Positions 25,441 to 32,698 of a stretch of 39,133 bases of DNA are shown piece by piece. Every line of letters starts with the position of its first letter. Position 1 is the stretch's first letter. Source of the stretch: Nanobdellota archaeon (GTDB lineage Archaea; Nanobdellota; Nanobdellia; SCGC-AAA011-G17; UBA489); contig JAUYMN010000028.1 in assembly GCA_030699455.1 (NCBI GenBank), positions 1-39,133 on the forward strand, given 5' to 3'. Position numbers and translations under genes: made by a program. Under the pieces are notes generated by a model. The model worked only from the letters and a program-made list of their open reading frames with translations, had not been told where the DNA came from and made no database searches.

Positions 25441-25986
25441 TTATTTTTTATCATGTATATGGTGTTTTCCAGTTGCTTTTTCATAATATGGGAGTATTTT
25501 TAGGAGTCTAGGTACTCTTGTTATAGGTCTTAGAAAACGTAGTGCAAATCTTGAACGTGAAAACTTTGCTACACTTTCTGATTCTTTTATGATTTTATTT
25601 GCCTCTGCATCAATTGCACCAAGCTCACTGAGTCCTATACCTGCATGCAGTATCGACTGTCCTTCTTTCAGTGTATCTGAAACTCTAAAAATTAGATATA
25701 CCTCTTCTACTGCCCTTAAGAATAGGTAGAAGGGGAATACTGCAAGTATGTCTAACCAATATAATTTTATGAATTTCTTTATTTTTCTTATTCTGATGTA
25801 TTTGAAAACCAAATCAACAGCGAATGTTGTGACTATTATATAATCTAAGATAGTGATTTCTAAATGGTAATCTAATGCTAGCTCATGAAAGAATAATGAA
25901 ATGATTATTATAATCATCAGGAGAACAACCATGTATGGCACAATGGTGTCTACAAAGCGTTCTACCTTGTGAAACCCCTTTTTCAT
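25441..25986 (-). CDS. voltage-sensor-like membrane protein without a pore domain
   Basis: This 181-aa protein has an N-terminal hydrophobic part with about four helices (18-38, 45-62, 76-95 and a short one near 97-110). The segment TTFAVDLVFKYIRIRKIKKF, then YWLDILAVFPF, resembles S2-S3 of voltage-sensor domains (acidic residue, Arg/Lys-rich turn, W-x-D helix). No selectivity filter or S5-S6 pore follows. The remaining 70 residues are soluble and basic (FSRSRFALRFLRPITRVPRL), possibly an S4-like amphipathic helix. Assignment to the ion-channel superfamily is tentative. Confidence 0.6.
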   Translation of the reverse strand: MKKGFHKVERFVDTIVPYMVVLLMIIIIISLFFHELALDYHLEITILDYIIVTTFAVDLVFKYIRIRKIKKFIKLYWLDILAVFPFYLFLRAVEEVYLIFRVSDTLKEGQSILHAGIGLSELGAIDAEANKIIKESESVAKFSRSRFALRFLRPITRVPRLLKILPYYEKATGKHHIHDKK

Positions 25987-26006
25987 ATTTTGAGCCTTGT
26001 CTCTTC

Positions 26007-26016
26007 TTTATTTAAA
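26007..26016 (-). promoter_or_regulatory. TATA box of the voltage-sensor-like gene
   Basis: On the minus strand this A/T block (TTTATTTAAA on the plus strand) is centred about 25 nt before the ATG at 25986. Confidence 0.4.
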
Positions 26017-26030
26017 ACTACTGGAAAGGC

Positions 26031-26038
26031 TTAAATAA
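26031..26038 (+). promoter_or_regulatory. TATA box at the head of the pilin-like cluster
   Basis: TTAAATAA is centred 25-26 nt before the ATG at 26060. It lies about 20 nt from the opposite-facing box of the voltage-sensor-like gene. Confidence 0.45.
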
Positions 26039-26059
26039 TTTTGAGATTGATTTCTATGC

Positions 26060-26173
26060 ATGCAGAGAGGTTTTATTGAATCAAGGGCACTGATAATCCT
26101 TATTTTGGTTATTATATTTGCAATAGTTACGTATTCAATTGTTACAGGAGTGTTAAATGAAATTCTCGGGTAA
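26060..26173 (+). CDS. 37-aa pilin-like membrane peptide (not in ORF track)
   Basis: This 37-residue ORF begins MQRGFIESRALIILILV and contains a single hydrophobic helix (about 10-32). The short basic lead with Gly before the helix resembles a class III (type IV pilin) signal region. A TATA box 25 nt upstream supports expression from this ATG. Its end overlaps the next gene by 17 nt. It would make a minimal pilin with essentially no head domain. Confidence rests on promoter spacing, overlap and the matching design of neighbouring genes. Confidence 0.6.
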   Translation: MQRGFIESRALIILILVIIFAIVTYSIVTGVLNEILG

Positions 26174-27041
26174 AAATGGGACGCTGATACAAACAACAAT
26201 CATAGTCTTAATACTCGCTATAATAACTTTGGTTTTTGCAGGGATGCTGATTGCAAAAGTCAGGGGTGTTGCAGAGCTTACTGCTGAGGACAAAATTTGT
26301 CTTGCCAGTGTTACAATTGCCGCTAAAACAAAATTAGCCGGAACAGGTTTTTTTTCTACGGATTTGAAATGCCCAACCAGAGAATTTAATTCTGAGGCAC
26401 AAAGCAAGGAGCAAGTTAAACTGGAATTGGCAACTGAAATGTATAGATGCTGGGCAAAGTATGGAAGCGGTAAAATTGATTTTATCAGCAATTTAGATGC
26501 TGGACCAAGCGATACACATTGTTTTATATGCTCAAATATTTATTTTGATAATGATGACAATCTGCCAAGCTATGTGGAATTTGTAAGCTACCTCGACAAT
26601 ACTAAACTGCCCGGACAGGATATTACTTTTGTTGAGTCTTTTACTGGAACCAAGGGATCTAGTTTGAAGTTTGGCGGTGATTCTGGGATTTCCACTGAGA
26701 AGATAGTTGGCAATGTTGAAAATCCTCTTTATGTTGTTTTTAGGGTGAATAAATATAATAGTGATAATGAAATGATAGCCAACTTTTTTACAGGAGACTT
26801 TGATTCAGCAGGGGTTCCAACTGATGCAGCTGTTTATGGTGTAGCTTCCAGTAAAATTGGGAAAAAAGCTGCAACTATGATAGGTGGCAAGCTTGGAACT
26901 AAATTCATTCCAGGTGCTGGGCAGGTAATGCTGTTTGTGGATATGGCAACTTCTTTTTTCTGGGCTGATGAAATGAGACCTTCATTGGCAGTTTATAATG
27001 TTGGCGATATGGTAGAGGTATGTGATACACTTGGCAAATAA
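26157..27041 (+). CDS. pilin-like protein with Cys-containing ectodomain
   Basis: This 294-aa protein begins MKFSGKNGTLIQTTIIVLI, a short basic lead and Gly followed by a helix (about 10-32), as in class III signal peptides. The outer domain has Cys residues (KICLAS, DLKCPTRE, YRCWAKYG, HCFICSNIYF) that could form disulfides, and ends with a hydrophobic stretch (PGAGQVMLFVDMATSFFW) before EVCDTLGK. No named domain is recognised. It overlaps the genes on both sides, so the first genes of the cluster form one operon. Confidence 0.7.
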   Translation: MKFSGKNGTLIQTTIIVLILAIITLVFAGMLIAKVRGVAELTAEDKICLASVTIAAKTKLAGTGFFSTDLKCPTREFNSEAQSKEQVKLELATEMYRCWAKYGSGKIDFISNLDAGPSDTHCFICSNIYFDNDDNLPSYVEFVSYLDNTKLPGQDITFVESFTGTKGSSLKFGGDSGISTEKIVGNVENPLYVVFRVNKYNSDNEMIANFFTGDFDSAGVPTDAAVYGVASSKIGKKAATMIGGKLGTKFIPGAGQVMLFVDMATSFFWADEMRPSLAVYNVGDMVEVCDTLGK

Positions 27042-27189
27042 AAAAGGCACCGAGCTTATTGGAAATGAAATAGCCTTATGGCTGATTGCAATACTTATGT
27101 TATTCATTTTGATTTACCTGATTAGTGGAGGATGGGAGAAGATGCTCGATTTGGTCGATAAATTTGAAAGTGGGGTGTTGTTTGGATGA
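27031..27189 (+). CDS. 52-aa pilin-like membrane peptide (not in ORF track)
   Basis: Starting at TTG 27031, this ORF reads MANKKGTELIGNEIALWL and continues into a single helix (about 15-34) and a short charged tail. The NKKGTE lead matches the KKG or KRG leads of neighbouring pilin-like genes, which is why TTG is preferred to the GTG 9 nt upstream. GAGGT precedes it by about 11 nt. It overlaps the previous gene by 11 nt and the next by 4 nt (ATGA). Confidence 0.6.
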   Translation: MANKKGTELIGNEIALWLIAILMLFILIYLISGGWEKMLDLVDKFESGVLFG

Positions 27190-27329
27190 TATTTAAAAAG
27201 AAAGGTGAACAATTGACTTTGCAAACCATAGTAATCTTTATTTTTATAATTGTTGCAATACTCATGGCATTTATTTTTGCAGGGGATGTTATTCAGGCCG
27301 GACAGTTATTTTTAAGTATGTTTAATTAG
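27186..27329 (+). CDS. 47-aa pilin-like membrane peptide (not in ORF track)
   Basis: This 47-residue ORF starts MIFKKKGEQLTLQTIVIFIF and has one helix (about 13-33) and a short tail. The sequence G-x-QLTLQT-hydrophobic is shared closely with the 553-aa protein downstream and, as ELTLNT, with the protein at 29069. It is coupled to the previous gene by an ATGA overlap. Confidence 0.65.
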   Translation: MIFKKKGEQLTLQTIVIFIFIIVAILMAFIFAGDVIQAGQLFLSMFN

Positions 27330-27336
27330 CATAATG

Positions 27337-27344
27337 TTTATAAG
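27337..27344 (+). promoter_or_regulatory. TATA box of the 553-aa pilin-like protein
   Basis: TTTATAAG is centred 25-26 nt before ATG 27366. It is only 19 nt from ATG 27360, which favours 27366. Confidence 0.5.
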
Positions 27345-27365
27345 TGCCTTAGGGCTGTTATGAAC

Positions 27366-29027
27366 ATGAGTAATATGAATAAGGTGGGGGCGCAATTGAC
27401 ACTTCAGACCGTTATTGTTTTTTTATTATTGGTGATTTTGACTGTCTCGGTTTTGCTTTTTGGCGGTGAAGCTTTTGGGAAAGAAAGAAGTATTGTTATG
27501 GATGATTTGAAAGAGCTGGAGGCTAATAAAAAGTTTCTAAAACCATGGGGCGATCTTACTGATGATACTAAGAAAGAGTTAACTAAAAATAATTTTACTT
27601 TAGCATTGAAAAAAATGCTTGATGAAATTGATAAAAAGATATCAGATGCTCGTTCTCTTGCACAAAAGGATGATTTATCAAGTGCTAATAATCTTTTGAA
27701 TTCTGCGGAGGCAAGGGTTAAAGAAGTAATTGGTGCAATAGACAAAAAAAGAGAGGAAGAAAAAGATGAGTTCAACTTGAAATATGTTTCTGAAAAAGAG
27801 AAAGCCAAACAATACCAAATACAAATTGGAAGCTTGAAAAAAGAATATGCTTCAAAAACGTCCTTAAAAAAAGTTTTAGATGATATCGAGTCAGGAAAAC
27901 TTACTGGTGAAGATGCTATTTCTGAACTTGAAAAAAATTTGGCTGGTAACACTGGTACAATTGATAGTGCAAAAATAAGAGTTGAAATATTCTTTAATAA
28001 ATACACCGATTCTAATGCTGGAAACGTTAAAAATTTTAGAGATGAACAAATGGATGGAATTACTTCTTCGCTAACTAAAGCAGAAATAGAATATGCTATT
28101 GGATTAATTTATGAAGATGAACGGTCAGGATTAGATAGGAGTGTTATTAGTTTATATGCAGAACCACAGTTTAGAGATGTTTTTAGAACGTATCTTGACG
28201 AAATACCATTTGCTCCAGAAGCAGCCTATAAGGTTGCTAAGTATGAGACAGATAAAAAGAAACAGTTTAGTTTATTGAAAGTGTGGTGGGAAAAATATCA
28301 TGAAAAAAAATATATTGGAGGAAATTATGAATTGATTGAAGAGGATATCTTAAGTTTTGTTAAGAAAGGCTATTCTGAGTATGATATTTATATGGAGCTA
28401 CATGGATTTGTTTGGGAATTTGATCTATTTAATAATAATGATTGTGCTGAGTTTTGCTCTTATTTTGGAGAACCTTTTACAGATCCAAAAAAACGCAATG
28501 TTGATTGTCTAGATAGTATCAGTGCAACCCCATTAACTATGACCTGTGAGCAGTATCCTGAAAAGAATGAGCAAAGGGGGTATAAAGAAGTTACTTTTGA
28601 TATATCTACTGGGAGGTATAAACATTCTGACCCTCCTTCTTTCTCTGTTACAAATTGTGAATATGGACCTAAAGTTGATGGAATAAATGGCGGTTATGTT
28701 GCCGGTGTTTATGATAAGGCTCCTGTTTGGATGGAATTTAAAGTTGTTGATAAATTAACTAATGAGGAGGTTTGCAATACTTATAGTGGGAAAAATTCAT
28801 TAAGTTATAAGACTGTAGATAGTTTTAAAAATGTGGCTAATGAGTATGGAATATTTCCTACAAGTGGTAATTGTGAGGCTATAATATTTGCTATGTATGC
28901 AGGTAAGGCTGGAAGTAGACTATTTGAGGGGACTGGTGTGTTTGAGAATAATGATAAAAATAACGTTGAGAAAGCAAGTGCAAAAGTTTATTTCCCGATT
29001 TGTGATGCATATCATAGTGGATCTTAA
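27366..29027 (+). CDS. large pilin-like protein with coiled coil and Cys-rich tail domain
   Basis: This protein of about 553 aa has the class III-like N-terminus NKVGAQLTLQTVIVFLLLV (helix about 14-32). Residues 35-200 are strongly charged and helical, coiled-coil-like (AEARVKEVIGAIDKKREEEK). The C-terminal half is globular, with scattered Cys pairs (DCAEFCSYF, VDCLDS, MTCEQY, TNCEYGP, EVCNTY, NCEAI, PICDAY). It is far larger than ordinary pilins and may form a tip or adhesin-like subunit (inference). The track start is 27360; TATA spacing favours ATG 27366. Confidence 0.7.
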   Translation: MSNMNKVGAQLTLQTVIVFLLLVILTVSVLLFGGEAFGKERSIVMDDLKELEANKKFLKPWGDLTDDTKKELTKNNFTLALKKMLDEIDKKISDARSLAQKDDLSSANNLLNSAEARVKEVIGAIDKKREEEKDEFNLKYVSEKEKAKQYQIQIGSLKKEYASKTSLKKVLDDIESGKLTGEDAISELEKNLAGNTGTIDSAKIRVEIFFNKYTDSNAGNVKNFRDEQMDGITSSLTKAEIEYAIGLIYEDERSGLDRSVISLYAEPQFRDVFRTYLDEIPFAPEAAYKVAKYETDKKKQFSLLKVWWEKYHEKKYIGGNYELIEEDILSFVKKGYSEYDIYMELHGFVWEFDLFNNNDCAEFCSYFGEPFTDPKKRNVDCLDSISATPLTMTCEQYPEKNEQRGYKEVTFDISTGRYKHSDPPSFSVTNCEYGPKVDGINGGYVAGVYDKAPVWMEFKVVDKLTNEEVCNTYSGKNSLSYKTVDSFKNVANEYGIFPTSGNCEAIIFAMYAGKAGSRLFEGTGVFENNDKNNVEKASAKVYFPICDAYHSGS

Positions 29028-29038
29028 AATAAAAATGC

Positions 29039-29046
29039 TTATATAT
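29039..29046 (+). promoter_or_regulatory. TATA box of the 148-aa pilin-like protein
   Basis: TTATATAT is centred 26-27 nt before ATG 29069, the last of three consecutive ATGs (29063, 29066, 29069). Confidence 0.45.
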
Positions 29047-29068
29047 TCAAAACAAGGCGTAAATGATG

Positions 29069-29515
29069 ATGGAAAGAAGTGAAAGTTTCAGAAAATTTTT
29101 ATCTGATAAAAGAGGGGTGGAATTAACGCTTAATACGGTCATTATTGCAATTTTAATCGTTCTTGTCTTAATTGTTATCATTGGGTTTTTTTTGGGTGGA
29201 ACAAACAAGATGAAGGATACTATTTTCAGAATTTTTGCTGGTGGAACTGCTGGAACTGACATAGCTATTGCAGTGGAACAGTGTATTAGCTATTGTAACC
29301 AAGCGGAAGATTGGAGTCCTACATTGCAACAGACTTCTCCATATTGCAAGTTTAGGTTTAGACTGGATATGAATAATGATGGTGAGGCTGATAAATCGGG
29401 AGATACAGGTGTAGGTGATGGTTATGGTGATAATACAGCCAAAGATAAAGAATATATTAAGTATGGGTGTGATGATGAACCTTTGAATGTGCAGTGCGAA
29501 TTTAAGTGTGCATAA
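29069..29515 (+). CDS. pilin-like protein with Asp/Asn-rich, possibly Ca-binding loop
   Basis: This 148-aa protein starts MERSESFRKFLSDKRGVELT; the KRG-VELTLNT motif leads into one helix (about 20-44). The outer domain has Cys pairs (EQCISYCNQ, YCKFRF, KYGCDDE, QCEFKCA). It also has an acidic run beginning RLDMNNDGEADKSGDTG that resembles a calcium-binding loop. A similar Ca-binding role is possible but unproven. About 155 bp of A/T-rich sequence without a visible gene follows. Confidence 0.7.
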   Translation: MERSESFRKFLSDKRGVELTLNTVIIAILIVLVLIVIIGFFLGGTNKMKDTIFRIFAGGTAGTDIAIAVEQCISYCNQAEDWSPTLQQTSPYCKFRFRLDMNNDGEADKSGDTGVGDGYGDNTAKDKEYIKYGCDDEPLNVQCEFKCA

Positions 29516-29644
29516 TAATTTTATATTAACTAATTTGGTTTTGTTGAGAGTTTCAAGTTTAGCATAAAAAACCATATTTTTTTGATATTATAAATTTTCA
29601 GGAATAATAAAAACTAGATTTTCAACAGCAGCTAATTCCATAAG

Positions 29645-29652
29645 TTTTTATA
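29645..29652 (+). promoter_or_regulatory. TATA box of the 172-aa pilin-like protein
   Basis: TTTTTATA is centred 25-26 nt before ATG 29674, which argues against the upstream GTG (29656) used in the ORF track. Confidence 0.5.
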
Positions 29653-29673
29653 TTTGTGCTTGTTTTTTCTGAT

Positions 29674-30192
29674 ATGGCTGTTTATAGGAAGGGGAGTGTT
29701 TCTGAAATGTCTGGCTGGACCATAGCGATAGTATATGGCATTGCAGTTTCTATTATTCTTTTTGGGATTGTAAATGGTCTTTGGGGGCTATTGGGAAAAT
29801 CACAGATTGACAATACTTCATATAACTCTTTTGTGGATGTATATAACTCTATATCTAGATTAAGTGAAGGTGGTGGCGAGAATTCCAATATCCCAATTGA
29901 GTTGAAAGATGATTTTGCTGTTGTCGGATTTAGCAAAGATTCTAGCAGGGTTACATGTTCCAGTACACCTATAATAAAACCCGACAATTGTGATGGTGCC
30001 TGCTTATGTATCTGTGAGGTGATTGCTGAAGAAAGCATGTGCCTGACCGAGAGGGCTAAATGTCTGAACTATGGTTCTAGCGATATAGATTTTGAAGGGG
30101 GATGTAATATTGTTCTTGGCACAGGAAATTTTAATTATGTTCGGGTGGCAAACCATGATGGAAAAATCAGCATCAACGATCCAATTGCATGA
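29674..30192 (+). CDS. pilin-like membrane-anchored protein with Cys cluster
   Basis: This 172-aa protein (from ATG 29674) starts MAVYRKGSVSEMSGWTIAIV. The RKG lead is followed by a helix (about 20-42). The ectodomain contains a dense Cys group (NCDGACLCICEVIAEESMC, then AKCLNYG and GGCNIVLG), likely disulfide-bonded outside the cell. Unknown family; the same design as the other cluster members. Confidence 0.68.
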   Translation: MAVYRKGSVSEMSGWTIAIVYGIAVSIILFGIVNGLWGLLGKSQIDNTSYNSFVDVYNSISRLSEGGGENSNIPIELKDDFAVVGFSKDSSRVTCSSTPIIKPDNCDGACLCICEVIAEESMCLTERAKCLNYGSSDIDFEGGCNIVLGTGNFNYVRVANHDGKISINDPIA

Positions 30193-30201
30193 GAGCAACC
30201 A

Positions 30202-30209
30202 ATATAAAC
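30202..30209 (+). promoter_or_regulatory. TATA box of the 134-aa pilin-like protein
   Basis: ATATAAAC is centred 25-26 nt before ATG 30231. Confidence 0.45.
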
Positions 30210-30213
30210 TTCT

Positions 30214-30225
30214 AACTTATAAGTT
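30214..30225. promoter_or_regulatory. perfect 12-bp palindrome AACTTATAAGTT
   Basis: This palindrome lies between the TATA box and the start codon of the 30231 gene. It may be an operator or just an A/T-rich chance palindrome. Confidence 0.25.
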
Positions 30226-30230
30226 GTTAT

Positions 30231-30635
30231 ATGAATAAAAGAGGGACTATTCAATGGATTTTTATGATTAATCTTTTTTTAGTGTTGATCATAATGTTTG
30301 CATTACTAAGCAGGATTAATGCCGCAAAGGATGATACAGGATATAACTTAGAGTATTACACGAGGGATATAGCATACGGCACCGAAGTTATGCTTTGGTC
30401 TGATGCCAACGAAATTAGCTATATTTACCCTATGAAGAAAGGTTATGGGCTTGTAATAGATTCTGATGCGGGGAAGGTTTTTGCAAGAAAAGGATCATCA
30501 TACGATGACTTTGATTTTAGAGTAAGGGATGGTTTTACTATTGAAGCCGAACCAATAAAAAAAGAAGGATATGAAAACCCTTACATAATTGTCAAAAAAC
30601 CAAAGGGGGGTGATTCTTCTGATCTTCTTGGATAA
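30231..30635 (+). CDS. pilin-like protein, 134 aa
   Basis: It starts MNKRGTIQWIFMINLFLVLI; the NKRG lead is followed by one helix (about 9-27). A small ectodomain rich in charged and aromatic residues follows (LEYYTRDIAYGTEVMLW), with no Cys. The end overlaps the start of the next gene. It heads a tight sub-operon of three genes (30231, 30628, 31055) with their own TATA box. No named family. Confidence 0.68.
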   Translation: MNKRGTIQWIFMINLFLVLIIMFALLSRINAAKDDTGYNLEYYTRDIAYGTEVMLWSDANEISYIYPMKKGYGLVIDSDAGKVFARKGSSYDDFDFRVRDGFTIEAEPIKKEGYENPYIIVKKPKGGDSSDLLG

Positions 30636-31062
30636 GAAAGGACAAACAAGCTCAGGGCAACTTGCAAATCAGCTTGTTCTTTGGCCTTTTTATACAGTGG
30701 TGATAGCTGTTGCCGCATTGATTATTGTTATATCATTAAGTTATTATTTGAACAGAGATGTTCAGGATCATGATTTGCAGTTTTTGGTTGCCAGAAACTA
30801 TATTGAAAAGAATTTTGTTTTTGGAGGAGAAACCAGCAAGAAAGATTTAACTAATTTTGAAGGTGTTAACGATTTGAAATTTGGAGTAAAAATACAAGCT
30901 GGCAATGAAAATTATTTTGCCAACAGAAAATTGTATGATGATTATGACTTATGTGGAATAAGCAATAGTCCATTTTATTGCAGTGATGAGATGAAGGACT
31001 TTTATCTTGTTGATGGAGAACTTAAAATAATTAAAATAAATATGGTGGCTAAGTATGAATAA
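30628..31062 (+). CDS. pilin-like protein, 144 aa
   Basis: This frame starts with several non-ATG options. I choose TTG 30628 because it gives MDKKGQTSSGQLANQLVLWP, with the KKG lead in the position seen in neighbouring proteins. It also overlaps the previous stop by 8 nt. GGGGTGAT, a strong Shine-Dalgarno-like run, ends about 13 nt upstream; GTG 30610 is the alternative. One helix (about 20-42) and an ectodomain with a pair of Cys (LCGISNSPFYC) follow. Confidence 0.62.
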   Translation: MDKKGQTSSGQLANQLVLWPFYTVVIAVAALIIVISLSYYLNRDVQDHDLQFLVARNYIEKNFVFGGETSKKDLTNFEGVNDLKFGVKIQAGNENYFANRKLYDDYDLCGISNSPFYCSDEMKDFYLVDGELKIIKINMVAKYE

Positions 31063-31552
31063 AAAAGGCATTATTGGATTTGAGGAAGTTGCTTCCCTTA
31101 TACTTATCATGGTTGCTGTTTTAGTCTTTGTGCTTATTTTTGGGTTTAATCTTTTACTGGAAAGCGCAAAAAATAGTGTCTTTGGAAGTGGTTCTTCCGT
31201 AGATGAAACAATAACTGCTTTAAGTGTGGATGGTAGCAGACAGCAGGCATTTGCCCTTTCCAAAACACCGATCAACGGAATGCTCATGGGCGATTTGATT
31301 GTTAAATCTGTGGAAAGTGGAGATTATACACTGCTGACTAAAAAAATGAATGAGATGCTTGGAGATGGAATGTACTGGGAGTTGGAAGTTTATGATAACC
31401 TTAAGGGAGGAAATGCTTTAATTGATTTAGGAAAAGAAGGATGGATTGCCAAAGACTGGAAAACAGACTTTAAGGAAATGACCATTCCAGGGTATGGCAA
31501 ATATACCAGCCTGAAGCTGAACATCAAAATAGCAGAAGGTGTTGCTTTGTGA
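31055..31552 (+). CDS. pilin-like protein, 165 aa
   Basis: It starts MNKKGIIGFEEVASLILIMV: NKKG, then FEE (a Glu early in the helix, as in many type IV pilins), and a helix of about 25 residues. The ectodomain has no Cys and contains a segment (GSSVDETITALSVDGSRQQA) of mixed strand and helix. It overlaps the previous gene by 8 nt. No named domain. Confidence 0.7.
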   Translation: MNKKGIIGFEEVASLILIMVAVLVFVLIFGFNLLLESAKNSVFGSGSSVDETITALSVDGSRQQAFALSKTPINGMLMGDLIVKSVESGDYTLLTKKMNEMLGDGMYWELEVYDNLKGGNALIDLGKEGWIAKDWKTDFKEMTIPGYGKYTSLKLNIKIAEGVAL

Positions 31553-31588
31553 TGAGATTATGATTAAAGTGTATCAATTGGAAGAATA

Positions 31589-32386
31589 ATGAAATCCAGG
31601 AAAGGTCTGCTGATGACAGGGGTAAGTATTGTTTTTGTAGTATTACTTATTTATACTGCTGTATTGTTTTTTATTGAGCGGGAAGACATTAATGAAAGGC
31701 TTGTATTAGGTGGGATGGTTATAGATGTTTTAGCTGCCGAGGAAAGTTCTGGCATTGCAGAGTATTATCTTGAAAAATCAGGACAGTATGCCCTGTTGAA
31801 ATCTGTTAAAAAGACAACTGAAGAAGGTTTTTTGGATGAAAATTGTGAAGCATATTATTCTGGTGAAGGATGTAAAATCAATGTTTATGATTTTGCAGAT
31901 AGTGTAAAGAAAAATTTGCCAGGATATTTTGAAGAGTACATTATTGCAAACAAGTTAGATATGGATGTTAAAAAATATAAATTTGATGTTATTGTTGCTG
32001 GCGGAAAGGTGATGTTATATGCTGAAACTTCTGAAAAAATTGATTTTGGCGATGCTTCTGTGAGGGAAATGGAATATAAAAAATCTGGAAATTTCAACAC
32101 TGAATTGAATTTTGCATTTTCTCAATATCTTGAGGCTATTGAATCTATTGAAAGTAATATCCTTTGTTTATTGGAATCTGAAGATGAGCAGGTCAAGGAA
32201 GATTTAGGCAGTTCTTCAACTAAAAAAAATCCGAAAGAATGTCTAGATGATAAATTTTTTAATGTTAAAAAGAAAAATGGAATTCTAAGCTTTAAATATA
32301 AAATGAAAGGAGCTTTATTTGAGGAAAATCTTGATGTTAAGCTTGATGTTAACTTAAAAGGTCTTGGTGAAGAGGCAAATTTATAG
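31589..32386 (+). CDS. pilin-like membrane-anchored protein, 265 aa
   Basis: It starts MKSRKGLLMTGVSIVFVVLL: an RKG lead and a single helix (about 8-28). The ectodomain is charged, with two close Cys (DENCEAYYSGEGCKINVYDF) and later CLLES and ECLDDKF. The final segment (FKYKMKGALFEENLDVKLDV) looks beta-rich. GGAAG precedes the ATG by 5 nt. It is the last protein of the pilin-like run. Function unknown. Confidence 0.66.
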   Translation: MKSRKGLLMTGVSIVFVVLLIYTAVLFFIEREDINERLVLGGMVIDVLAAEESSGIAEYYLEKSGQYALLKSVKKTTEEGFLDENCEAYYSGEGCKINVYDFADSVKKNLPGYFEEYIIANKLDMDVKKYKFDVIVAGGKVMLYAETSEKIDFGDASVREMEYKKSGNFNTELNFAFSQYLEAIESIESNILCLLESEDEQVKEDLGSSSTKKNPKECLDDKFFNVKKKNGILSFKYKMKGALFEENLDVKLDVNLKGLGEEANL

Positions 32387-32439
32387 TTTTATATGTTTGA
32401 TATAATTAGATATGCTGAAAGAGTTGTGAAGATTAGAAC

Positions 32440-32447
32440 TTATAAAA
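32440..32447 (+). promoter_or_regulatory. TATA box of the Cys-rich repeat protein
   Basis: TTATAAAA is centred about 25 nt before ATG 32468. It lies inside the longer ORF listed from 32393, which argues for the shorter protein. Confidence 0.45.
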
Positions 32448-32467
32448 TCGTAGATTCCAAAAATCCT

Positions 32468-32653
32468 ATGTTTAAATTATATACAAACAGAACATGTGTT
32501 TCTCTGCCAGGCACCGGTCCAACATTATGCAGCCCCCTTGGATCCGCATGTGATAATTCTGCGGAGAGACATAGCGTATGCATGAATAACCAGTGTTTGG
32601 CTATGCCAGGACCAGGACCAAATCAATGCAATCCAGTCGGCTCTAACTGTTAG
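32468..32653 (+). CDS. 61-aa Cys-rich protein with a duplicated CxxxPGxGP motif
   Basis: The seven cysteines are spaced C-x10-C-x6-C-x9-C-x4-C-x10-C-x6-C. Each C-x10-C-x6-C unit reads as one copy of a motif: CVSLPGTGPTLCSPLGSAC, then CLAMPGPGPNQCNPVGSNC. This is an internal duplication. The track's 86-aa ORF adds 25 upstream residues with no hydrophobic helix; TATA spacing favours ATG 32468. Neither form has an obvious signal peptide, so location is unclear. Cys density and proximity to the pilin-like cluster hint at an extracellular knot-like protein or a metal-binding one. Confidence 0.55.
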   Translation: MFKLYTNRTCVSLPGTGPTLCSPLGSACDNSAERHSVCMNNQCLAMPGPGPNQCNPVGSNC

Positions 32654-32667
32654 TAGAAGACAATAAT

Positions 32668-32675
32668 CTATAAAA
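32668..32675 (+). promoter_or_regulatory. TATA box of the RPA-like gene
   Basis: CTATAAAA is centred 27 nt before ATG 32699. Confidence 0.5.
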
Positions 32676-32698
32676 ATCAAATTCTCCTATGTTCTGAA

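Noticed and set aside
29516-29673. Possible non-coding RNA in the A/T-rich gap
   Set aside because: No stable hairpin or conserved motif could be seen by eye; only the TATA box of the next gene is supportable.
32393-32653. 86-aa version of the Cys-rich protein
   Set aside because: Its extra 25 residues have no signal helix, and a well-spaced TATA box lies inside them, so the 61-aa form is preferred, with some doubt.
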